Shown: positions 1-10,697 of the stretch, one piece after another
Position numbering within the stretch: position 1 is the stretch's first letter
Layout: each line of letters starts with the position of its first letter
DNA from: Halocaridina rubra
Taxonomy: Eukaryota; Arthropoda; Malacostraca; Decapoda; Atyidae
DNA length: 64,000 nt
Assembly (NCBI GenBank): GCA_037179515.1
Contig: JAXCGZ010007599.1
Location: 1 to 64,000 of the forward strand
Reading direction: 5' to 3'
Made by a program: the position numbers and the translations under genes
Notes under the pieces: model-generated
Told to the model about the DNA's origin: nothing
The model's input: the letters and a program-made list of their open reading frames with translations, nothing else
The model's database searches: none

Positions 1-2816
1 AAGTATTTCCTTACATCCTGCAAACAAGTTTTCTTCCGAAGCTTCAAACTATGACCTCTAGTTCTAGAGCCAGCCATATCGAAATATCGATCCCTATCCA
101 CTCTATCATAACCATGAAGGAATTTAAAGACTGTCACCATATCCCCCCTTACTCTTCTAGCTTCGAGTGATGGCAAGTCTAATTCCCTCAGCCTCTCATC
201 ATAACCGAGATTGCGTATTTCTGGCACCAGTTTTGTGGCATGTCTTTGAACTTTTTCAAGCTTAGCTATGTGCTTTTTCAAGTGCGGATTCCAAAAGGGG
301 GCTGCATATTCGAGTTTTGGCCTCACATAGGTTACATAAATATTTCTGAACATTTCCTTGTCCATGTGCCTGAAGGCTACCCTTACATTTGATAAGAATG
401 CATATGCTGCCCTTACTACGCCATTTATATGTATTTCTGGAGACAAATCTGCCAATATGTTTACTCCTAGATCTCTCTCATTTTCTGTCTCCTGAAGTTG
501 TACTCCAGCCACCGAGTAGTCAAGCTTGGGCCTTCTTGCACTTGTACCCATTCTCATTACCTTACATTTTGAGGTATTGAATTTCATTAGCCACTTTTCT
601 GACCACTCATGCAGATTATTTAGATCCTCCTGAAGTTCTCTACCATTGTTCTCGTTTTTTACTTTCTTCACAATCTTTGCATCATCTGCAAACATATTCA
701 TGAATGAATTTACAGACTCTGGTAGGTCATTTACATATACAAGGAACAAAAGTGGCCCTAAAACTGAACCCTGTGGAACTCCACTACTAACTCTTCTCCA
801 TTCAGACACTGAGTGTCTTACTCTAACCCTCTGTTCCCTTCCTTCTAAGTAAGTTTTTATCCATTCCAAGACATTTCCACCTATTCTAGCCATTGATTGC
901 AGCTTCCTAATAAGTCTCCCATGTGGAACAGTGTCAAACGCTTTCTGGAAGTCTAGGAATATGCAATCTGCCCAGCCCTCTCTTTCCTGTAAGATTTGGC
1001 TTACCTCATCATAAAATTCTAATAAGTTTGTTACTGTTGATCTTCCTTCTCTGAAGCCATGTTGCCTCACTGACAAAAAGTTGAAGGATTCCAAGTGAAG
1101 AGAGATATGTTTCCTTAGTAGTTTCTCCATAACTTTGCAAACTATGCTGGTCAAGGAAACTGGTCTATAGTTCAGAGCCGTATCCCTCCTTCCCTTTTTG
1201 AAGATAGGTATCACATTTGCTTGTTTCCAGCATCTTGGAATCTCCCCCGACTCCAATGACTCCTTAAATATGATACTTAGTGCCACTGATATTGTGTTTG
1301 CGCATTTTTTAAGCACATGAGGGGATATGTCATCAGGACCTGTAGCTTTATGAACATCTAAATCCATCAGCGCTTTGCATACCTCTGTGGCTGTAAGGTT
1401 GATGTTCTCTAATACCGGCCCTTGAGCTTCTATCACTGCAATCTGAGGGGGTGGGGTATTTTCTACTGTAAATACTGACTGAAACTCCTTGTTCAATTCT
1501 TTGCAGATCTCTTCGTCCGTCTCAGTGATGCTTCCATCCGCTCTCTTTAGCCTTAAAACCTGTTCTTTTACCTTCAGTTTTCCTCTGATAAAGCTGTGGA
1601 AAAGCTTGGGATTTTCTTTCGCCTTCCTGGTGATGTCCCTCTCATAATCTTTCTCTGCCTCTCTCCTTTTACTTAGGTAGTCATTTCTTGCTCTTTTGTA
1701 GGTTTGCCAGGCATTTATGTTTTTTCTCCTCCTATACCTTTTCCAGCATTTGTCTCTCCACTCCTTAGCTCTTTTACACCCATTATCGAACCATTTCTCT
1801 CTGGCATGAATTACACCTACTTTGGTGACAGGTATGCAGCAATCTACAATCTTCCCATATTTCTCACAAAAGATGTCATACATTTCTTGTACAGATTTGT
1901 TGTAAAATAAGGTTCTCCAGTCAATAACTGCAAAAAGCTCATTCATTTTGATGTAATCTCCTTTCTGATAGTTCCTCCTCATGTCCTCAGTGCCTCTACT
2001 CTCAGGAAGAATGTCTTCAATGATATACTCCATCAACAACACACAGTGGTCACTCTTTCCAATTGGTGGTTCATACTCAATATTTTCAATATCCAACACA
2101 TTATCTGTGAACACCAGATCAAGTAGTGATGGCTCATCCCCACCCCTGGCTCTTGTTGGTTCCATTACATGTTGGTGTAGGAAATTCCCTTGTATGCAAT
2201 CTAGGAATCTTGCCCCAAAGGAGTCCTCACCACTGTGTGGGTCAAGATTTATCCAATCTATCTCTTTATGATTAAAGTCTCCCATAATCAAAATCCTACA
2301 TTTTTTCTCCCGCGCCATGTTAACAACTGAGTTTATGACTTCAATCGTACCTATATGACTTTCCTCATAAATTTCAAGCCTATTTTGGTTCCTTGGTGGG
2401 TTGTATACAACAGTTATTATAATGCTCTCTGACCCAGTATTTATGCGAGCAACAAGAAATTCCCTGAACTCACTTTCTATAGCCAAGTTTATCTCTTCAA
2501 CTTGAATCCTCTCACTTATGAGCAGTGCTATCCCTCCACCAGTCCTCTCAGATCTTTCAACCCTTAGTATTCTGAAGCCCTTAGGAAAAACTGTGACACT
2601 GTTTATGTCCTCACTCAACTTAGTCTCTGTAATTGCTACTATATCTGCCTTACTGTTGTGAATCCTATCTTTTAATTCTACTGCCTTACCAGCTAATCCA
2701 TCAGCATTTGTGTATAACAATCTTAATGAGGCCCCATCCCCTGATCTTCTGTCATTATCTTCTTTATCTCCCCTTTGTCTGGAAGTATTCCGTAACGAAA
2801 ATTTTTCTTTTCTTCT
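1..2816 (-). CDS. CR1-like LINE ORF2 (endonuclease-RT), copy 1, cut by window edge
   Basis: Antisense strand encodes the apurinic-like endonuclease plus reverse transcriptase polyprotein that nicks target DNA and copies the element RNA. It is collinear with the plus-strand copy at 10,604-13,522: the base at 2,619 matches 10,801 and the base at 1 matches 13,419, both spans 2,618 bp, so there is no net indel. Only about the last 33 residues lie beyond the left edge. The RT FADD box, the GVPQGS motif and the C-terminal region seen in the other copy fall at the expected places. The frame opens about 90 nt inside ORF1 (at 2,723-2,816) in the -1 frame. I did not translate every codon; absence of stops is inferred from collinearity and matched landmarks. 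CR1-clade assignment is by motif resemblance. Confidence 0.85.
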
Positions 2817-3802
2817 TCATTTCTTTCATCATTTAACCTTCTTGCCTCTTGCAACAAGTTTTTGATCTTTCCCATCTCTTCCTGTGTTCTGTATCGTCTA
2901 ATGAACACTTCTTTGCATTCTTGAAGGTCTTTTAGACTTTTTTTTCTCAACAATATTTCCCTACATGTCTCCCCTCTCTCAAAGGTTACTTTTGTTGGTC
3001 TCGGCTTTCCTTCCCTCGAATATTTACCTAGTTGGTGTATGTTTACAATATCCTCAGGACCACATACTACTCCAAGCTTTCTTATCAGGTCTACAACCCT
3101 AGCTTTATTTTCTTCAAGTCTCCCCTGCCATGTTGGCTCCTGGGATTCACTTATGCCTGAGATTACCACTGTCTTCTCCTTATCAAGTGCCTGTCTGATG
3201 AGTGGGTTTGCCCTTTCCATCACAACGTCTTTCATTTTTTCGATTACTGTCTCTTTATAGTCAACTGTTTGTATGTTTTCCAGTGCCACCACCTTTACAG
3301 CCTCTTTTACTGCCACATTCCCCTTTAGTGCATCAGCAAAGGACGTTTTCATGGCATCATTTTCCATATTCAGCTCCTGGAACTCTTTTCTGAACTGTTC
3401 AATGTTTTCCTTAATCTGAACATTCCAAGCAGCAATCTCGTCTCTCTCAGAAGATAGCAGTGAACTAACATCTAATTCCTTTAGGTTGTCATTTAGCTGT
3501 TTGTTTTTATCTTCTTGATTAGAAATTCTAGATTCTAGTTGACTCTTTTCCCCTTCCAGCTTCTTTATTCTTTTTTCTAGTTCCTTTCTCTCCTGCCCTT
3601 GTGCTTTATTTGCTTCCTCCAAAGATCTTATTTGTTCTCTGAGTGTTTCATTCTCTTTCATTTCTCCATCCATATTCCGAATTTTATCATCAAGGCTTGT
3701 AACCATTTCCTCTAACTTCTTGATTCTCTGTTTAAGTCCTCTGATGACTACCCCTTCTCCCGCCCCATGGGTGGGAGAGGTTTGGGACAGAGATGGCTTC
3801 AT
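2723..3802 (-). CDS. CR1-like LINE ORF1 nucleic-acid-binding protein, copy 1 (359 aa)
   Basis: Complete ORF from an ATG at 3,802 to a TAA at 2,723. Residues ~20-150 are rich in E/K/Q/L heptads and look like a long coiled coil, as expected for trimerising LINE ORF1 proteins. Residues ~205-330 resemble the RRM and C-terminal domain of Transposase_22 (L1 ORF1p type): VVISGISESQ, then DIVNIHQLGKY, KPRPTKVTF and EEMGKIKNLLQEARRLN. Known role of the family: RNA binding and chaperone activity in the retrotransposition RNP. The 3' end overlaps ORF2 by ~94 nt. A 40-nt poly(T) (sense strand) lies 22 nt upstream of the start, so the 5' UTR is very short or the 5' end is truncated at the start. This is the only full ORF1 in the window. 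Confidence 0.85.
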   Translation of the reverse strand: MKPSLSQTSPTHGAGEGVVIRGLKQRIKKLEEMVTSLDDKIRNMDGEMKENETLREQIRSLEEANKAQGQERKELEKRIKKLEGEKSQLESRISNQEDKNKQLNDNLKELDVSSLLSSERDEIAAWNVQIKENIEQFRKEFQELNMENDAMKTSFADALKGNVAVKEAVKVVALENIQTVDYKETVIEKMKDVVMERANPLIRQALDKEKTVVISGISESQEPTWQGRLEENKARVVDLIRKLGVVCGPEDIVNIHQLGKYSREGKPRPTKVTFERGETCREILLRKKSLKDLQECKEVFIRRYRTQEEMGKIKNLLQEARRLNDERNEEEKKNFRYGILPDKGEIKKIMTEDQGMGPH

Positions 3803-3824
3803 TTTTATGTTCTCCCTCTCACAG

Positions 3825-3864
<40 letters not shown>
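3825..3864. repeat. poly(A) tract, 40 nt
   Basis: Uninterrupted A run directly outside the 5' end of the minus-strand LINE copy 1. It may mark the insertion junction, or be the tail of an older element into which the LINE inserted. Confidence 0.95.
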
Positions 3865-3866
<2 letters not shown>

Positions 3867-4690
3867 TCTAATTTACCTTCACACAGAATTTTTATATCTC
3901 CATATAAGTGCTATTTAGTGACTCAGTTTGTCTCCTTTCTGGTAACACACATCTTAACTTAAAAACTTGACCATGGTAATTTACGTGTAAAAAGAAAAAG
4001 AAAAACCTGAAGGAAAATTCGAATTTGTGTTCGAGGTGGCACCCACCTGTTTCTGTTATATATTCTTCCTAACTGATAAACTGACTTGCTAACCAAGATA
4101 TGTTATCACGGGATTTAGACTTTACATTTAACTCAATATATATACAAAATAACAAAATAGCAAACGAGAAAGCTAAAAGAAAAGCAAAAAAAAAAAAATG
4201 AAGAAAATAGGACTGCTGTACTACTTGGCAACTTAACTCAGTACTGTTGACGGGTGGGTATTTGGTAATTTTTTTTTCTTTTATTATTCAATTTTTTCGT
4301 GTATCAAACTAACTAACTAGTTAATATAAATGGGAAGGATACTGTTTTTAACAATATATAGAACCACAGGATCAGGTAAAACGGCTCAAGAGCTTTCCCC
4401 AGTTTACACAAAAAATTAGGTAATGTGGTGTGAGGCTCCACGTCTGGCAACTCTTCTAGATTTCCCTCAAGGCAGAAACTGGACGGCAGCTTCTCTCTCT
4501 TCTCACGAAAAAGTTCTCAATTTTTTTCCTTTAATATGAACAGTCTCGCCTTACAACAAATATTAGTTTTTGTACTCACAATACTCTGCACGATTTCATA
4601 TTTTTGGAAATTATGGTAAAGTTTTCCACTAAGCACTTTAGTCACTCGAAACTAAAATTTAAGAGGAGCAATTCCGTGTGTCACTGAACG
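3865..4690. other. No recognised feature
   Basis: AT-rich sequence with short A and T runs; no ORF with family resemblance, no terminal repeats and no tandem structure that I could recognise on either strand. Confidence 0.6.
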
Positions 4691-4694
4691 CGCG

Positions 4695-5250
<556 letters not shown>

Positions 5251-5673
5251 ATACCTCGGCTTAAGTCGTTTCGAGTTGAGTCGTTCTCGATTATACGTCG
5301 GTTTTCAAAAAAATATATGGAAAAATGAAAAAAAATAATAATAACATTTACGTCATTATAATCAACTTTACGTCTGTCCGATACAAATATTGGAATCATT
5401 ATATCACTAGAAAATCATGAAAAGCACATGAAATCGTTACTGTACAATAAATAAAAACAAAAGCACATATAATCATGTTATTGTACAATAAATAAGAATA
5501 AAAGCATGTAAAGTCTTATTAAAATACGTACAGTAGCTCCAATATCTACTGTTAGGCATCGTCACTCGTCATTCCAGCGAAACCGCTATTGTTTTGATTA
5601 GTTTATGCATGGTATACGTCTGTTTATCGGCTACTCTCATTTTCATTCATTTTTGACCTTATATTTTGCCCCT

Positions 5674-5769
5674 ATGGAACCTAAGAAAATTCCTAGTGCA
5701 AGTGCTAGGCGTCATGCTATAATGCTGGATGATAAAGTGGCTATGATCGGATATTATGAAGAAAATTGA
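5674..5769 (+). pseudogene. Tigger-type transposase N-terminal fragment (31 codons)
   Basis: ATG at 5,674 opens a short frame beginning MEPKKIPSASARRHA and then KVAMIGYYEEN before a TGA at 5,767. Basic residues followed by a predicted helix match the start of CENP-B/Tigger helix-turn-helix domains, which bind element ends. The homologous frame at 57,875 begins MAPKKIPSAGAKRHA. The rest of the transposase is absent; downstream the sequence passes into the 180-bp repeats, whose first bases continue the same frame after the stop. Non-functional. Confidence 0.6.
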
Positions 5770-6720
5770 AATAAAGCATTAAGAACAAACACCAAAGTTA
5801 TTTTTGATATAATATTGTCAGGGAAATAGCGTGTGAGGGTGCATCAGCTGATACGGAAGTAGCAAAACGTTTGCCGATAGAGGTTCGTTCCTAGGCTGCC
5901 AGGTACAGGGAAATTTCCTTGTTTTAGGGAAATTCAGGTGGGTACAGGGAAACAGGGAAGAAACATGAAAATTCACTAAAATCTAGGGAAAATCCAAAAA
6001 AGAAGGAGGGAAATTCTGGAGAACTAGCTATTATTATTCTAATTCTTTATATTTTTACTCTGTGTGGTAATTGAGATGAAGAAATTTAAATGTAGATAGC
6101 CTTGTATATGTATCTATAATGGGGATATTTTGAGCCAAATAGGAAAATTCTGTAAGCGAATCTAGGGAATTTTTGACAGCTTGACCTCGCAAAACTGGTT
6201 CGTTCTCCCACATCCTACTCCTCCTCTACCACTTAATGCAATCGGATAATATGAAGAATATTGAATAAAAGCATTAAGAACAAACAGCAAAGTTATTTTT
6301 AATATAATATTGTCAGGGAAATAGCGTGTGAGGGTGCATCAGCTGATACGGAAGTAGCAAAATGTTCGCCAATAGAGGTTCATTCTCCCGCATCCTACTC
6401 CTCTTCTACCGCTTAATGTAATCGGATATTATGAAGAAAATTGAATAAAAGCATTAAGAACAAACAGCAAACATATTTTTAATATAATATCGTCAGGGAA
6501 ATAGCGTGTGAGGGTGCATCAGCTGCTACGGAACTAGCAAAATGTTTGCCGATAGAGGTTCGTTATCCTGCATCCTACTCCTCTTCTACAGCTTAATTCG
6601 ATCGGATATTATGAAGAAAATTGACAAAAAGCATTAAGAACAGACAGCACACATATTATTAATATAATATTGTCAGGGAAATAGCGTGTGCGGGCGCATC
6701 AGCTGATACGAAAGTGTGAC
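5750..6720 (+). repeat. 180-bp tandem repeat array, copy A (interrupted)
   Basis: The landmark GCATCAGCTGATACGG begins at 5,841, 6,336, 6,516 and 6,696. The last three are exactly 180 bp apart; the first gap is 495 bp, which is 180 plus a 315-bp insertion and duplication. Each unit also carries GGATATTATGAAGAAAATTG and AGGTTCGTTCTCCCGCATCC. Units differ by few substitutions. The 180-bp length is 60 codons, so reading phase is kept from unit to unit, although each unit has stops in every frame that I checked. Confidence 0.9.
5891..6196. mobile_element. 306-bp insertion with 9-bp target duplication (hAT-like, non-autonomous)
   Basis: GGTTCGTTC occurs at 5,882-5,890 and again at 6,197-6,205. 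Removing 315 bp restores the 180-bp period of the host array exactly, so the borders are certain to within a base or two. The insert begins CTAGGCTGCCAGG and ends CGCAAAACT, carries several AGGGAAA motifs and codes for nothing. An 8- or 9-bp duplication fits hAT elements, but the terminal inverted repeat is weak, so the superfamily is only a guess. Confidence 0.75.
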
Positions 6721-7024
6721 AAAACGTATGCATCCTCGTCCTCACTGCCACCATCGGTGTTGCCAGAATACATAAATGAGAGAAATGATAAATATAAAAA
6801 ACATACATGTAAGCTGGTAAGTTATTTCAAGTATCTTAAAGATGAAGTAACATTTTTATTTAAATTACAGTACTACCATCTTGTAATTAATATATGTCTT
6901 AAAATGTACCATACATTTGAAAATAAAAACATACACTTTATCTGGCAACACTGGCCACCATGCACGTCCCATGCTAAGCCTGTTGCCAACGGCATAATAG
7001 AGTTCATTAATTTGTTGACTGTAC

Positions 7025-7365
7025 ATAACTTTAAAAATAAAGATACTACCTGCCCAACATGTGAACAATGTGAAGAGAGCCTAGAACATTTTCTACTATT
7101 TTGTGAAGCATATGCACAAATAAGAACAGAATGTAGTTTTTTAGCACAACCATATATAGAAAAGAAAATTGAAATAATTGCTAATATATTGTTATTTATA
7201 TATTGTAGTGGAAAAGACATCAGAGAATGAAAAAAAATTTATAAAAAGAATTTGTAGAAAAAGAAATCAAATAATAAAAACTGCACAAACAATTTAGCAA
7301 AGCAAAACCAAGACTTGGGAGCCAATGCAAAAGGCATATCTCACCCAACTATACTACTACTACTA
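7025..7365 (+). pseudogene. 5'-truncated LINE fragment with RT C-terminal Cys-His motif
   Basis: Inserted into the Tigger-like element between bases that are contiguous in copy B (near 60,720). The plus-strand frame contains CPTCEQCEESLEHFLLFC, the CX2C...HX4C motif found after the RT domain in I/R1/Jockey-type LINEs, and ends at a TGA near 7,227. A short 3' UTR ends in a (TAC)n run before 7,365, as expected for a target-primed LINE 3' end. The rest of the element is missing. The clade is uncertain. Confidence 0.65.
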
Positions 7366-7469
7366 CAGAAAATCTGCATATCTAGGCTAGCCTAGAGACC
7401 AGTTAATTCGATTTAAGTCGTTTTTCGACTTAAGTCGTCTCTCCTGGAACCAATTAACGATGTTGGGTG

Positions 7470-8062
<593 letters not shown>

Positions 8063-9440
8063 GAATCATTTTTTTTCTTACCCCGACCGGGACTCGAACC
8101 TAGGACTTATGATTACTAAGTCAAGGCGCTACCACTACACCACAGAAGATTAAAAGGAATCCATCCTTATAGCTTATATCTGCTATACTTAGGAATGAAC
8201 GCATTCTAACTGAATGCCACTATGTTCATATTACAGATTCCCCAACCTCACTCGTGGCTTCATTTTAGCATTTAATTCAATTTCCAATCTCATTCGGGCC
8301 ATGAAATTATCAAATAAGCACATTACATATGTGAAAACATGAATCATTTTTTACCCTGACTGGGACTCGAAACTAGGACTTATTATTACGAAGTCAAGGC
8401 GCTACCAACTACACCACAGAAGGTTAAAAGGAATCCAACCTTATAGCTTATATCTGCTATACTTAGGAATGAACGCATTCTAACTAAATGCCACTATGTT
8501 CATTTTACAGATTCCCCAACCTCACTCGTGGCTTCATTTTAGCATTTAATTCAATTCCCAATCTCATTCGGGCCATGAAATTATCAAATAAGCATATTAC
8601 ATATGTGAAAACATGAATCATTTTTTACCTCGACCGGGACTCGAACCTAGGACTTATGATTACTAAGTCAAGGCGCTACCACTACACCACAGAAGGTTAA
8701 AAGGAATCCAACCTTATAGCTTATATCTGCTATACTTAGGAATGAACGCATTCTAACTGAATGCCACTATATTCATATTACAGATTCCCCAACCTCACTC
8801 GTGGCTTCATTTTAGCATTTAATTCAATTCCCAATCTCATTTGGGCCATGAAATTATCAAATAAGCATATTACATATGTGAAAACATGAATCATTATTTA
8901 CCCCGACCAGGACTCGAACCTAGGACTTATGATTACTAAGTCAAGGCGCTACCACTACACCACAGAAGGTTAAAAGGAATCCAACCTTATAGCTTATATC
9001 TGCTATACTTAGGAATGAACGCATTCTAACTGAATGCCACTATGTTCATATTACAGATTCCACAACCTCACTCGTGGCTTCATTTTAGCCTTTAATTCAA
9101 TTCCCAATCTCATTCGGGCCATGAAATTATCAAATAAGCACATTACATATGTGAAAACATGAATCATTTTTTACCCCCACCGGGACTCGAACCTAGGACT
9201 TATGATTACTAAGTCAAGGCGCTACCACTACACCATAGAAGGTTAAAAGGAATCCAACCTTATAGCTTATATCTGCTATACTTAGGAATGAACACATTCT
9301 AACTGAATGCCACTATGTTCATATTACATATTTCCCAACCTCACTCGTGGCTTCATTTTAGCATTTAATTCAATTCCCAATCTCATTCGGGCCATGAAAT
9401 TATCAAATAAGCACATTACATATGTGAAAACTTGAATCAT
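8063..9440 (-). repeat. Tandem array of tRNA-derived SINE-like 274-bp units
   Basis: The landmark GAATCAT begins at 8,063, 8,341, 8,615, 8,889, 9,161 and 9,434, a period of 272-278 bp. On the minus strand each unit has a pol III A box (TGGTGTAGTGGTAGCGCC) and a B box (GGTTCGAGTCC) spaced as in a tRNA, followed by an unrelated body. Units differ at a few positions, including CpG sites. The anticodon region is a GACTTA/TAAGTC stem with a 7-nt loop, but the acceptor stem does not pair well, so these are tRNA-like rather than tRNA genes. Pol III transcription is possible but not shown. Confidence 0.85.
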
Positions 9441-9737
9441 TTTTTACCCCGACCGGGACTCGAACCTAGGATTTGTGGTGTAGAGGTAGCGCCTTGACGT
9501 AGTAATCATAAGTCCTAGGTTCGAGTCCCGGTCGGGGTAAAAAAAAAAATATGAACATAGTGGCATTTAGTTAGAATGCGTTCATTCCTAAGTATAGCAG
9601 ATATAAGCTATAAGGTTGGATTCCTTTTAACCTTCTATGGTGTAGTGGTAGCGCCTTCACTTCGTAATCATAAGTACTAGGTTCGAGTCCCGGTAGGGGT
9701 AAAAAATTATTCATGTTTTCACATATGTAATGTGCTT
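9441..9737 (+). repeat. Inverted tRNA-like SINE units closing the array
   Basis: At about 9,470 the array turns round. The minus-oriented B-box half is fused to a plus-oriented unit with A box at 9,476-9,493 and B box at 9,518-9,528. A second plus-oriented unit has A box 9,638-9,655 and B box 9,680-9,690 and reads out through ACATATGTAATGTGCTTA. The first fusion is a head-to-head palindrome with almost no spacer, so transcripts across it could fold back. Confidence 0.85.
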
Positions 9738-9810
9738 ACATACATACATGCATACATCCATCCATCCATGCATTCATGCATGCATGCATGCATGCATACA
9801 TACATACAAA
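9738..9810. repeat. (CATA)/(CATC)/(GCAT) microsatellite
   Basis: Tetranucleotide tract at the 5' border of CR1-like copy 2. The same kind of tract resumes at the 3' border (13,612-13,636), so the LINE probably inserted into one microsatellite. Confidence 0.9.
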
Positions 9811-10697
9811 CTGTACAAGAAATGTATGACATCTTTTGTGAGAAATATGGGAAGATAGTAGATTGCTGCATACCTGTCACCAAAGTAAGTGTTCTTTCTA
9901 AACAAGAAGATAAAAACAAACAGCTGAATGACAACCTAAAGGAATTAGATGTTAGTTTACTGCTCTCTTCTGAGAGAGACGAGATTGCTGCTTGGAATGT
10001 CCAGATTAAGGAAAACATTGAACAGTTCAGAAAAGAGTTCCAGGAGCTGAATATGGAAAATGATGCCATGAAAACTTCCTTTGCTGATGCACTAAAGGGG
10101 AATGTGGCAGTAAAAGAGGCTGTAAAGGTGGTGGCACTGGAAAACATACAAACAGTTGACTATAAAGAGACAGTAATCGAAAAAATGAAAGACGTTGTGA
10201 TGGAAAGGGCAAACCCACTCATCAGACAGGCACTTGATAAGGAGAAGACAGTGGTAATCTCAGGCATAAGCGAGTCCCAGGAGCCAACATGGCAGGGGAG
10301 ACTTGAAGAAAATAAAGCTAGGGTTGTAGACCTGATAAGAAAGCTTGGAGTAGTATGTGGTCCTGAGGATATTGTAAACATACACCAACTAGGTAAATAT
10401 TCGAGGAAAGGAAAGCCGAGACCAACAAAAGTAACCTTTGAGAGAGGGGAAACATGTAGGGAAATATTGTTGAGAAAAAAAAGTGTAAAAGACCTTCAAG
10501 AATTCAAAGAAGTGTTCATTAGACAATACAGAACACAGGAAGAGATGGGAAAGACCAAAAACTTGTTGCAAGAGGCAATAAGGTTAAATGATGAAAGAAA
10601 TGAAGAACAGAAGAAAAATTTTCATTACAGAGTTCTTCCAGACAAAGGGGAGATAAAGAAGATAATGACAGAAGATCAGGGGATGGGGCCTCATTAA
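9811..10697 (+). pseudogene. Rearranged, 5'-truncated ORF1 of CR1-like LINE copy 2
   Basis: A continuous reading frame runs from the flanking microsatellite to a TAA at 10,695, but it is chimeric. Bases 9,811-9,887 copy the ORF2 segment at 11,526-11,602 (in frame, protein EMYDIFCEKYGKIVDCC). From about 9,895 the frame matches ORF1 of copy 1 starting at QEDKNKQLNDN. The N-terminal ~110 residues of ORF1, most of the coiled coil, are lost; the RRM-like and C-terminal parts are intact and nearly identical to copy 1. The apparent start in the tetranucleotide repeat is an accident. The junction suggests template switching or a 5' rearrangement during reverse transcription. Confidence 0.85.

Noticed and set aside
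389..2836. Plus-strand short frames in the left LINE
   Set aside because: Shadows of ORF2; the same shadows recur opposite the copy at 10.6-13.5 kb.
5837..6720. 180-bp repeats as a repeat-containing protein gene
   Set aside because: The unit length is a multiple of three, but every frame I checked has a stop in each unit and there is no start or splice context.
8063..9440. CRISPR-like regular repeat spacing
   Set aside because: The whole 274-bp unit repeats, there are no unique spacers, and the genome is eukaryotic; the units are tRNA-like SINE sequence.
9476..9537. Functional tRNA gene
   Set aside because: A and B boxes and an anticodon-like stem-loop are present, but the acceptor stem does not pair and the unit is repeated with a SINE-like body.
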